Source of the DNA: a virus
Length of the DNA: 33,723 bases
IMG/VR virus record: IMGVR_UViG_3300035188_000575
Span: 1-33,723 of that record
Reading direction: 5' to 3' (one strand)
Of the stretch, positions 24,401-33,100 are shown in pieces. Within the stretch, counting starts at the first letter, position 1, and each line of letters opens with the position of its first letter. The notes beneath the pieces are model-generated. The model was not told where the DNA came from and ran no database searches. It saw only the letters and a list, made by a program, of their open reading frames with translations. The position numbers were made by a program, and so were the translations under genes.

Positions 24401-25359
24401 TTAATTATATAACTTCATTTAAAGATAGGATTTATTTCTATCAAAATCAAGCTGTTGGTATACTTCCAATAGAACAACAAGCAATAACTACAGATCAAGA
24501 TGGTGTTGAACTTGTTCTTGGTACTGGTGATGTTATTTCAAATTATGGTTATATATCAACTAAAATAGGAGTTCTTCAACACGACGCTGTAATAGAATCT
24601 GAAGATTTTATTTACAATTTTGATATGAGAACTAAAAAGATGTGGAGATTTTCACCAGGATCTAAAGAACCTCTTTCAGATATTAAAGGACTTTCTTCAT
24701 ATTTTTTCAATACTTTAACAAATACATCTCTTGAAGATCAAGATTTAAAAATAACAAAGATTCCGTCTTCTATTCATGGTGCTTATGAACCGAGATTCAA
24801 TCGAGTTCTTTTTACTTTCAATACTACAACTAATTCATTTACAGTTTCTTATAATGAAGCTTTAAATGCATTTGAATCTTTTTATGGGTTTCAGCCTTCA
24901 TTATATTTATCTACAGGTCGTAAATTATTCTCAGTACCTAAAGGTAATAACGCTAATAAATTTTATCAGCATAATTTAGGCCCTTACGGTGTTTTTTATG
25001 ATCAAGACCCAGTAGATTCTAAAATAAAATATCTAATAGGATCTCCTATCACTAAGGTATTTACTAATTTAGAATGGTATTCGCAATGCTTTAATAATTT
25101 AAATCAAGATCAACCTAATGAAACATTTGAATTTATATCAATATCTAATGACCATCAATCTACAGGATCCATCAGTCTTCAAACGCCTGAAAGTAGAAGA
25201 AGATTTAGACATTGGAGGCATACTATACAGAGAGATATTAATTCACCTCAATCACAAGCGAGAATTAGAAATCCTTGGATTTTCGCTGAATTAATTAAAT
25301 CTAATGAAAATAATACAAGATTTGTTATGCACGATTTAATAACTTATTATTACAAATAA
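21400..25359 (+). CDS. Tail nozzle / muzzle protein (P22 gp10-like, T7 gp12-like)
   Basis: At 1319 residues this is the largest complete protein here. The start has GLDKDTTPTKYSPEKYY followed by HLENFRIVTAGGSSLASLEN. This is the standard opening of nozzle proteins (few conserved residues, then Asn-Phe/Arg, then a Gly-rich turn and GN). The body is beta-rich with many Tyr, Asn and Asp, and contains repeated beta-propeller-like segments such as FKDRIYFYQNQAVGILPIEQ, AYEPRFNRVLFTFNTTTNS and NSFTVSYNEALNAFESFYG. No enzyme motif is visible. Crassvirales have a large muzzle at the tail tip made by a protein of this class and position; ordinary T7/P22 nozzle proteins are far shorter (about 470-800). 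It is coupled to the adaptor gene (TAATG). A 69-base gap with a promoter follows. Confidence 0.78.
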   Translation: MEQPFINTYIKGLDKDTTPTKYSPEKYYHLENFRIVTAGGSSLASLENELGNRLDFKLPNLQGVYKIKEEDIGSVVVTLFGDSYSETFDSTGYDITQFYNIIESNPTISSVLGIDFNIALNDGYILFFGLDNLNISTVDSNHLITIVTPTPSNFYSIIHLNYIDNYIILFTSTGLGDGQIWYIPYNEQTNTVSTVNGEIIPSQHLKYNNLLNIDFSKAINKSVVRKETAKVCRIYWTDFFNPSRKFNILDPKGFAIEPSDLDFVPNVSFTKPIISDISDGGYLNYGSMIQFGYILIGSGNDTIVSPLSDLVPIYGADDETDAFVNIEGSTYQQSSGKAVTYKINGIDTSFSQIKHVAIIYELENIPFIKVFKTENILSEDIIVTFTNGEEYQTLTEQELNDIRAQFDTCKSLTSQNNRLIAANTKSTNFEVIDTLFDARAYRFNSSGVSKIKDKLNNLLTVNNSFDVPEEHDAINPFNNEDDPDYDLYKYQSDGSTLGGEGAFIKYKFVTKKVIVDAKGPLEVTAAPFATPIDRTTINEGEYQFTNQFKNFKSPFIHFLYSGYTRDETYRFAIVFISKKGKPSFVKWIGDIKFPTIEEMPLETYTGNLNANQLGIEFDVAIPDELSSQISGYEIVRVNRDLANKTSLGGGLFDPLFQYTGQGGQTSSSLEYNHRWEAPYVDITSSYTAAGNHNNVFSFISPQLLFFGQDYKSGDYIEFNSYARVINNSFPNQEDGWINPIPVNSTGIDFIKLREKLSYPTPQKLNIQGVAYVPVGAGVSFTNAFPSLTSNTATYNNELPDGTGNGGPKYLFAVDNDQQISDVIINDDESIHYMTYRRKLLKQYGGNTFEERSGNTYMSTSSFQNTTKSAVFNVFGGDTYCNYFGFEYTQYADGGVNATSKGVFFVSESSFNVDLRHGNYFNKSRANINSYTLENYYINSVYVQQNKIIQYFKAKPFNASLEDEQPYAIWVSEKKQNGEQLDSWSAFKVNNQIEVDGDFGPINYITSFKDRIYFYQNQAVGILPIEQQAITTDQDGVELVLGTGDVISNYGYISTKIGVLQHDAVIESEDFIYNFDMRTKKMWRFSPGSKEPLSDIKGLSSYFFNTLTNTSLEDQDLKITKIPSSIHGAYEPRFNRVLFTFNTTTNSFTVSYNEALNAFESFYGFQPSLYLSTGRKLFSVPKGNNANKFYQHNLGPYGVFYDQDPVDSKIKYLIGSPITKVFTNLEWYSQCFNNLNQDQPNETFEFISISNDHQSTGSISLQTPESRRRFRHWRHTIQRDINSPQSQARIRNPWIFAELIKSNENNTRFVMHDLITYYYK

Positions 25360-25391
25360 TACTTTATTCAATGAAATATTTAACAATTTAC

Positions 25392-25422
25392 TTGACTTTG
25401 TTTAAATAATTATATATATTTG
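25392..25422 (+). promoter_or_regulatory. Bacteroidota-type promoter for cargo-protein operon
   Basis: TTG at 25392-25394 (CTTGACTTTG) and TATATTTG at 25415-25422 are separated by exactly 20 bases, a full match to TTG-N20-TAnnTTTG. Only 6 bases separate the last G from the ATG at 25429, so the transcript should start at or within a few bases of the start codon. Confidence 0.82.
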
Positions 25423-25428
25423 TAAATT

Positions 25429-26313
25429 ATGAATTGGTTAGATAATTATAACGGTGATCCTAAAAAGAAACAACCTATTACAGTTTATGATAAAAAAGAC
25501 CCTAGATTATTAGCTTATAACGATAGTTTAAAATTATTTAACTTAGGGGAAGAAACATATAAACAATTTAAAAATATTACAAATAAAAATAAAACAACTT
25601 CTGAAGAAGCTGATAATTATAAAAATTATTATCAAAAAATAAGAGAAGAAACAGGCGAAGGGTTTGTTGAACCAAATGAAAGGTTATTTAGGTTAAATAA
25701 TAAAATGCCTAAAGGTATTTTATTTACAAGTGAAGCAATTAAAGATGAAAAAGAAAATATTCATTATTTTTCAGGTGAAAGATTTAAAAAACCTACTCAA
25801 CCTGTAAAATATAAGAAACCTGATTATTGGGATACTGATAAAGATGTTTTAGCATTTAGAAAAATATTTAAAGAAAAATTTAACGAAGAGCCTTCAAGAG
25901 ATCCTAATATCGCTAATTATGATTATGATGCCGCTTATAAAGCAGGAGTAAGACCAGTATTAGATGAATCTGATGGTTTATATCATTGGAGTAGTGAATT
26001 CAAACATGATGATCATCCTAATCGATTTGTTAATGGTTTAGATACTAAAACGGGTAAGATACAATCTAAAAAAGGTAGTTTTAATCAAGGTAAATTAGCA
26101 CCTATTAAAACACAGTATTCTCCTTATAATAACACTATGGATGTTCTTAATATGTTAAAAACAGAATATCCTACGGGTCCTCCTAGTTTTGATCAAAAAC
26201 CAGATTATGCTGGTGGATACAGAGGAATGGGTCAAGAAGAACAACAACCTCAACCTAAGAAATTACGTAAAATCGAATTTGCTTATGGTGGTTGGCTTAA
26301 TAATTACGAATAA
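25429..26313 (+). CDS. Virion-protein candidate with AYGG C-terminus
   Basis: This 294-residue hydrophilic protein is first in the cargo operon. It is rich in Lys, Asp, Asn and Tyr and has no signal or membrane segment. A segment around residues 160-200, ANYDYDAAYKAGVRP followed by DGLYHWSSEFKHDDHPNRF, matches a short domain I recognise from phage internal or tail proteins (Tyr-Asp...Ala-Gly, then Trp/Gly-Ser...Lys..His-Pro-x-Phe). Its function is unknown. The last residues are KIEFAYGGWLNNYE; closely related AYGG tags recur in the next protein. It shares TAATG with that gene. The start is fixed by the promoter only 6 bases upstream. Confidence 0.58.
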   Translation: MNWLDNYNGDPKKKQPITVYDKKDPRLLAYNDSLKLFNLGEETYKQFKNITNKNKTTSEEADNYKNYYQKIREETGEGFVEPNERLFRLNNKMPKGILFTSEAIKDEKENIHYFSGERFKKPTQPVKYKKPDYWDTDKDVLAFRKIFKEKFNEEPSRDPNIANYDYDAAYKAGVRPVLDESDGLYHWSSEFKHDDHPNRFVNGLDTKTGKIQSKKGSFNQGKLAPIKTQYSPYNNTMDVLNMLKTEYPTGPPSFDQKPDYAGGYRGMGQEEQQPQPKKLRKIEFAYGGWLNNYE

Positions 26314-28313
26314 TGAAAAAAGATATATTAAAGATTTCTGGTTGTAAAACAGAAGCAGAGTTTTATAAAAAATATCCAACAGAAAAAGCTTTTGCAAAAG
26401 CTCATCCTGATTTTGAACCTATGAAAAAGAAATATCTCTTAGGAGGTGCTCTTTACGGAGCTGCTAAAGCCTTTGGAGCAAATGATAAAACATCAAATAT
26501 AATAGGAGCTTTAGGAGGAGGAGCAGAAATGTTTTTTAATCCTCTTTCAGGAGGAGCTGATGTAGCTAAATACGGAGCTTCATTTCTTAATAATGCTGGT
26601 GTAATTACACCTGAAGCAGCTAATGCAGTTGGTCAAGTATCATCTATAGGTTCTAAATTTGTACCTTCTATGATGGCTTATGGCGGTTCTCGTAAAAAGA
26701 TTTGTGCTTATGGTGGAGATCTTTTTAATGAATATAATGGACCTCAGCATGAAAATGGAGGAATTCAAATATCTCCTGTTGCTGAAACAGAAGGTGGTGA
26801 AAACGAATACAAAGGTTATATCCACTCCAATAGAGTAAAATTCGATAAGAATAGAACTTATGCTGATGAAGCTTCTCGCATTTTTAGCAAATATAAAAAA
26901 CGTCTTACGGATAAATTAGCTTTAGAATCTTTAGAAAGAGAAATGAAAGCTTTAGAAATGCATCAAGAAGCTAATCCCGAAATTCAAAAAGGAAGAACTA
27001 CTCTTGAACAAGAATACGGTTTTGGTGGTAAAAAATATGCTTATGGTGACATAGATCCTATTAAACCTTTGTCATATAAAAGTACAAGAAATTATAAAGG
27101 TGAAGAAATTCCACTTTCTTTACCTCCTAGTTATTATAATTCTTATGGATTAACAGGTCCAGATGATAGAGTTTTAAGAAACCCTAATGGTTTATTTACA
27201 ACTGGTCCGTTATCAGGAGAATCTTTTTCTTATCCAGGATCAGAAGGGCAACTTTTAGAAAATCAAATAGATCCTTATAATTTTGATAATGAAACTTTTA
27301 AAAGTTTTAATCCTAATTATCCAAATCCGTATTCTCAAAATAATTTACCCCTTAATGTAAATTCTAATATTCCTAGCAAATTAAATTATTCTCAAAATAA
27401 TCCTACTTCAGTTCCTGTAAATACCTCAGTTTCAAATTCAACAAAACAATTTCCTTGGCAATCTAAAATATCTAGTTGGAATCCACAATCTCCACAATCT
27501 AATATTCAAAGTTCTTATGCTAAACTAGATTCGTACGGAAATCCAATAACTACTGATTTTAAACAAGTATTTGCAGATCCTTCACAATTACCAAATAATG
27601 AAATAACTTATTCAGGTTATTCACCTATAAAATCTCGTGCAACAGATACTCGTTTTTCAACTCCTACTCCAACTTTAAAAACAACTGCTCCTAATTTAGG
27701 AGGACAACCTCAAACATTTAATTCTAATATTTTACCAGATACCAATATTCCTATTAGAGGAGCTTTAATGAATTCTATTGGTCCAGCTTCTCAATTAATT
27801 GGAACTTTAATACAAGGAGCTGATAAAACACAATTCGATAGAGTTAATCCTCAACTTGTTAATTATAATCCTGCAATTAATATTGCACAAAATAGTTATA
27901 TGGGAGCTCGTGGTAATATGAGAGCGGGTATTGTTAATAATGCTCGTTCAAGTGGTCAATTGCTTTCTAATATGGTAGCAGGTGACGTTGGATTAGGTCG
28001 TAATTTATCTAATCAAATTGGTGAAATTAAAATGAATGAAGTAAATCAAAATGCTGGTATTACTAATCAAGCTAATATGACTAATGCACAAATTCAAATG
28101 CAAGAACGTATTGCAAATGAACAAAATAAAGCAGCATATCGTCAAGCTATTTATGGTTCATTAACAGATTTAGGTAATATTGGAGCAGGTTATACAAGAG
28201 ATAATGCGTTATTAGATGCACAAACTCTTCAAAATCAAAGAACATTAAATATGTTATCTGGTTTACCATCAAGATACACAATTGATGCTAACGGTAATAC
28301 TATTACGAAATAA
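26313..28313 (+). CDS. Large virion/cargo protein with AYGG motifs and HENGG domain
   Basis: This 666-residue protein has several parts. Residues 1-45 have CKTEAEFYKKYPTEKAF, then KKKYLLGGALYG. Residues of about 46-120 are a Gly/Ala-rich, weakly hydrophobic stretch that might touch membranes. Residues 120-136 carry two tags, MAYGGSRKK and CAYGGDLF. Residues 140-226 form a compact domain, YNGPQHENGGIQISPVAET, then YIHSNRVKFDKNRTYADEAS and a Glu/Lys-rich helix. Another tag, GFGGKKYAYGD, is near 236-245. A Pro/Ser/Asn/Gln-rich linker of about 200 residues follows. The C-terminal 190 residues (GALMNSIGPASQLIGTLIQG, RSSGQLLSNMVAG, EQNKAAYRQAIYGSLTDLGN) are helical and Ala/Asn/Gln-rich, like proteins ejected through the tail. 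crAss cargo protein is the best reading, from position and composition. Confidence 0.6.
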   Translation: MKKDILKISGCKTEAEFYKKYPTEKAFAKAHPDFEPMKKKYLLGGALYGAAKAFGANDKTSNIIGALGGGAEMFFNPLSGGADVAKYGASFLNNAGVITPEAANAVGQVSSIGSKFVPSMMAYGGSRKKICAYGGDLFNEYNGPQHENGGIQISPVAETEGGENEYKGYIHSNRVKFDKNRTYADEASRIFSKYKKRLTDKLALESLEREMKALEMHQEANPEIQKGRTTLEQEYGFGGKKYAYGDIDPIKPLSYKSTRNYKGEEIPLSLPPSYYNSYGLTGPDDRVLRNPNGLFTTGPLSGESFSYPGSEGQLLENQIDPYNFDNETFKSFNPNYPNPYSQNNLPLNVNSNIPSKLNYSQNNPTSVPVNTSVSNSTKQFPWQSKISSWNPQSPQSNIQSSYAKLDSYGNPITTDFKQVFADPSQLPNNEITYSGYSPIKSRATDTRFSTPTPTLKTTAPNLGGQPQTFNSNILPDTNIPIRGALMNSIGPASQLIGTLIQGADKTQFDRVNPQLVNYNPAINIAQNSYMGARGNMRAGIVNNARSSGQLLSNMVAGDVGLGRNLSNQIGEIKMNEVNQNAGITNQANMTNAQIQMQERIANEQNKAAYRQAIYGSLTDLGNIGAGYTRDNALLDAQTLQNQRTLNMLSGLPSRYTIDANGNTITK

Positions 28314-28315
28314 TT

Positions 28316-30139
28316 ATGGCAAGAAATCGATTTGAAAATTACATAAGTAATCAGTATACTTCGCAGTTTACTCCCACTCCTATTGATGCTAATATGGGGC
28401 TTAATGTTATCAATGCTCGTCAAGGTTATTACGATAACGTAATGAAAGCTATTGATCAATTAAATCCTGATTTACAATATATAGCACCTAATCAATTTGA
28501 TCAAGGTGATTTACCAATAGCTAATGAATTATTTCAATCAAGAGCTCAAGAACAACAATCGTTAATTGATGATATATTAAAAACAGATAACTTAAACGAT
28601 GCTGCAAGACGTGTATCTAAATTAGCAAATGATCCAACTTATAAACAAAAAGCTGAAGCATTAAAAATGCGTAAATTACAATACGATCAAAATCGTAAAA
28701 TGCTTGAAGATCAATATGGTAAAGATGCTTATTTTAATGATTATTTAACATATTACGAACAAAATAGATTAACTCCTTTTGATGTTACTAATTACGGTTT
28801 GAATTCTGCAATAGGGGCTCAAACTCCTGATGCTAGTAAATTAGCTAAAGATTGGGCATCGATTTTAGAATATGATGAAATACCATTAGGTAATGGTTCT
28901 TTTATAGGGAAAACAGGGGATTCTGGAGAATATTATATTTCAGTAGATGGAAAAAGACAAACATTAAGTCCTGAAAAAGTAGCTTCTACTTTAACTAACG
29001 GAATGTTAGGAGATCCTACTGTTCAAAATTGGTTAAGTACTATGAATAGAATTGGTCAAGGCGAAAAAGCTTTTAAAATGATAGAATCTCAAATTAATGC
29101 TGTTGTAGCTGGTAAATCATTTAATAGGACTCAATTATCTTATGATCAGAAACAAAACGATGAATATTTATTAAGATTAAAAAATTCATTAGAAAATCCA
29201 GAAAGTCCAAAAAGTCCTGAACAAACAGATAGTTTATATAATATTACTGATTTTGCAAATTTAGATACTTTTGAAGCTGGTTTTGAAGATGTAGAAAAAG
29301 CTCTAAAAGAAGGAGATAAAACATATTCTTCGCCTGGTTCTACTCTTACAATGGGTTCTAATACACCATTTATGAATAATAATAAACAGCCTGAAATAGT
29401 TGATAAATATTTAAAAATAAAAGAATCTCCTACTTTTCAATTATTAATGGCTCAAAATAATTTAAATCCTAAAAATAAAAATGATATTAACAAAGGAATT
29501 AAATTATACAATAATACTATTAAAATAAATAGTTCTCGTGAAGAATATTATAATCCTTTACCAACTAATAAACAAGAAAAAGTAAATGAAGCTACTTACG
29601 GATCAAATAAAGCATATTATGATTATTTTGAAAATAAAACATTAACTTTTAATGATTTAGATTTTGATTGGAAATCTGCTTTAAAAATAGGAACTTCAAA
29701 ATCAGGAATTAAAGATCGTGTTTCTGGAGATGTTATTAGAGATAAATCAGGTAGAACTTTATTAGTATCTAATAATACAAATCAAGAAACAGATCATTAT
29801 TCTGGTTACAATCAAATGTTATCAGGAAGAAAAGATCCTAATTCATTAGTTAAACAAATTATTTTACCAACTGCTGACGGTAATCAAACTTCTGCGACAG
29901 TAATATATTATTTTGATCCATCTGGTAAAAAAAGAGCTTTAACTATGATGGATAAAGATAAAAATCAAATAATGAATAGAGCACAAAATACTAAAAATAC
30001 TAAAGATTATTTTGAAATTTTAAAAAATGATCCTTTAGTATATGATGAACAAGAAGTTGAAGATGCATTTAATTATAGTTTTGATATTAAATATCCAGCA
30101 AAAATAACAGAAAGAAAAGAAATAAGATATGGTGAGTAA
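28316..30139 (+). CDS. Large virion/cargo protein, helical N-terminus
   Basis: This 607-residue hydrophilic protein follows the previous one by 2 bases. The N-terminal 140 residues look conserved and helical: SQFTPTPIDANMGLNVINAR, GYYDNVMKAIDQLNP, then ELFQSRAQEQQSLIDDIL, RRVSKLANDPTYKQKAEALK and MRKLQYDQNRKMLED. This kind of start recurs in internal proteins of gut crAss-like phages. The remainder mixes beta (NGSFIGKTGDSGEYYISVDG) and Lys/Asn-rich helical parts, with a C-terminal domain of about 150 residues (RVSGDVIRDKSGRTLLVS, SATVIYYFDPSGKKRAL). No enzyme motif is recognised. A cargo or ejection protein is inferred. The stop overlaps the start of the giant gene by 11 bases. Confidence 0.57.
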   Translation: MARNRFENYISNQYTSQFTPTPIDANMGLNVINARQGYYDNVMKAIDQLNPDLQYIAPNQFDQGDLPIANELFQSRAQEQQSLIDDILKTDNLNDAARRVSKLANDPTYKQKAEALKMRKLQYDQNRKMLEDQYGKDAYFNDYLTYYEQNRLTPFDVTNYGLNSAIGAQTPDASKLAKDWASILEYDEIPLGNGSFIGKTGDSGEYYISVDGKRQTLSPEKVASTLTNGMLGDPTVQNWLSTMNRIGQGEKAFKMIESQINAVVAGKSFNRTQLSYDQKQNDEYLLRLKNSLENPESPKSPEQTDSLYNITDFANLDTFEAGFEDVEKALKEGDKTYSSPGSTLTMGSNTPFMNNNKQPEIVDKYLKIKESPTFQLLMAQNNLNPKNKNDINKGIKLYNNTIKINSSREEYYNPLPTNKQEKVNEATYGSNKAYYDYFENKTLTFNDLDFDWKSALKIGTSKSGIKDRVSGDVIRDKSGRTLLVSNNTNQETDHYSGYNQMLSGRKDPNSLVKQIILPTADGNQTSATVIYYFDPSGKKRALTMMDKDKNQIMNRAQNTKNTKDYFEILKNDPLVYDEQEVEDAFNYSFDIKYPAKITERKEIRYGE

Positions 30140-33100
30140 TAATTTAGATCCTATAACAGGATTACCAATAAAAGAAAGTAAATCTTTATTAGATAATCCT
30201 AATTTTAAAATTGGTGAATATAAAGCTCTTTCTAAATTTGATACAGAACCCGTAGCTGGCGAAATGGATTTAGATTATGATAAAGGTTTATCAAGATCTA
30301 CATTACCTTTTAGAGATTATTTAAGAGCAGATAATCAATCTAATCTACAGGCAATTGGAAATACATTTATGAGAATGAGCAATATGATACCTGAATTCAT
30401 TTCAGGTTTTGCTTCATTAGAGGATGCTATGCCTGGTATTCAAGAAAGAGGTAATGCTGTAATGGACGCTATGGATGTTTGGAAAAAAGCTACAGAAGAA
30501 GCTTTTCCAATTTATAGCCGTCCAGATAATTTTATTAATATGAATGATATTTCTGGGCTAATTAATTCAGCAGGTTCATTTGTTGCAGCTGGTTTAGTTA
30601 GTGGAGGAGTACTTAATTTTTTAGGTAATGTATCTAAATTAAATAAAATAGGTGCTTTAGGAGAAGCTCTTAAAATAGGTGCTAATGCTACTATTTTAAA
30701 TAGAATGGAAGCTCATGTTGAATCTACTCCTGTTTATAAAAAAGCATATGAAGATGCTATTAATGCGGATATAGATCCTATTAGAGCTAAAGAAATTGCA
30801 GATGCAGCAGCTGATGAAGTAGAATTTGTTAACTGGGCTAATTTACCTCTTAATTTAACTTCAGCCGCAATGTTAATAAAAGGTGCTAATGCTCCTTTTA
30901 AAGATCTTGTTAAAGAGGTTACTGCTAAAAATACTTTAAAATCTTTAGGTACAGAAGGTGTACAAGAATCATTTGAAGAGTTTATTAACTATACAGCTCA
31001 AAGATCAGGTGAACGTACAGCAGAAAATTTAATTCAAGGTAAAGATCAAGACGTATATCAATTTGTGAATGACTTTTTTACTAAGGAAAATGCTAAGTCA
31101 ATGGTACTTGGTTTCTTAGGAGGTTTTGGACAAACTGGAATTTCAGCTGGTGTTGGTAATTTAGATACAAAATGGTATACTGGTAAATATGTAGAGCAGA
31201 AACTTAAATATAAAGAACAACAAGATTTTCTAAATAAACTATCTCCTTTTAAAGAAACTGATATAAATAAGTTTCTTGGAGATATTAAAGAATATGCAGA
31301 AACTGATAAAAGAATTAATGCATTAAGAGCTAAGGGTGATGATAAACAAGCTCAAGCTTTAGAAGAACAATTATATGCTGATAGAGCTTATCGTGCGTTT
31401 GAAATAAATGCGGAAAAAGGACTTGCTGACTTTTTACAAGAAAGAATTGATTCTGGTAATCTTACTGAATCAGAAAAAACTCGTGCTCAAAAAGGAATAG
31501 AAGATTTAAAAAAATATAGAGAGTACTATGATAGTATTTCTAATAAACATCCTAATAAAGAACTTTTATATACATATAAAGTTTTTTCTAAACAATTAGG
31601 TGAAGAAATATCAACTATTGAAAATACAATTAAAGAAAAAAATTCAGAAATTGAAACACAGATTTCTGAATTAGCTGATTTAAGTGCAAAAGCTAATAAA
31701 ACAGATGCTATTACAGAAGTAGAACGTCTTAGAGATTTAGCTAAAGAGTATGAAGCAGCAGCTGGAATACCAGAATTACAAGCTGAATTAGATGGTATTT
31801 ATAAAAGAGCATTACAAATTTCTAAAGAATTTAATGATATAAAAAGAAATCCTATTATTAAAGATAATGATAAACAAGAAAATATAGATAAGCAAGCTGT
31901 TCAGTCTGTTAAAGACGGTACTCTATCACCAAAAGAAGTTCAAAGAAATCCTATAGTATCTGAAAAAACTAAAGAGGAAATTGATGAAGTTGCTAAAAAA
32001 GCAGCTCCTAATACAAAAGCTAAAAATCCTAATGTAAAAGCAATATTCAGAGATAATAAAGATCCTGAAAAAAGAAATACTGTATTAGATAATGCTCTTA
32101 AAGAAAGATATGAAGATATTCCAGCAGCATTAGACGTTGATTTAGAGAATATTACAAAAAGATTAACTTCTAATGCGTTTAGACAAAAATTAGAAGATGA
32201 AAGAGATCTTGCTTTAGAACAAGCAGAAAAAGGAGGAGATAGTTCTAATATTGATTTTATTGATAATTTATTATCAATGGTAGAAGATCTTGAAAAAAGA
32301 CCATTATCTTCTATTGAAGAGTTAAAAGAACTTTTACAATATTATGAAATTCGTCAAGAAGTTGATGATTATTTTAATCAATCTTCATTATCTGAAGATG
32401 ATAAAAATGAAATTGAAAATAGAACTTCTTCAGGAGATATAACTGGTATAATAGATAGTAATCCTGAACCTATTAAAGAAAGTGATCCTTCAAGAATATT
32501 TATTTGGGAATCGAATTTAAAAACTGAAAAAGGTAAAAAAGGTCAAGAAAAAGATGGTTTTTACGAAGAAAAGTTTCAAAGAGGATTAGATATTTTAAAT
32601 GATCCTAATTCTCCTATAGATGAAAATACTGAAGTTCATTTTGAATATGATCCTTTTTATACACAAGAAAAGAAAGATGATCCTAATGGATTTGCTGTTT
32701 TAGTATTTATTTACTATAATGGTGAAAAAGTATATATAGGTAAACTTCAAAAAGATGAAGTTTTAGCAGCAACTGATTTAGTAAAAATAAGAAAAAGTTT
32801 TGGTTCAGAACAAGAAAGATTAAACTCAACAGAACCTATAGTAAGTCCTCATAAAGGTTTATTTCGTTCTAAAACTAACGGTTTTATAAGAAATAATCCA
32901 GGAGTCAGAGAAAATTTATCTTCTCGTTTAAATCCTGGAGAATCTATTGTATTAGGTATTGTTAAAAAGAATAGCGTAACAGGTGAATTTTTTATTTCTA
33001 TACCTAACGGTGAAAAATTAGGATTTACTAATACTATACCTTTACCTTCAGATACAAAAGCAACTGATGGTTCTGCATATTTTATTATTAAAAATAATAA

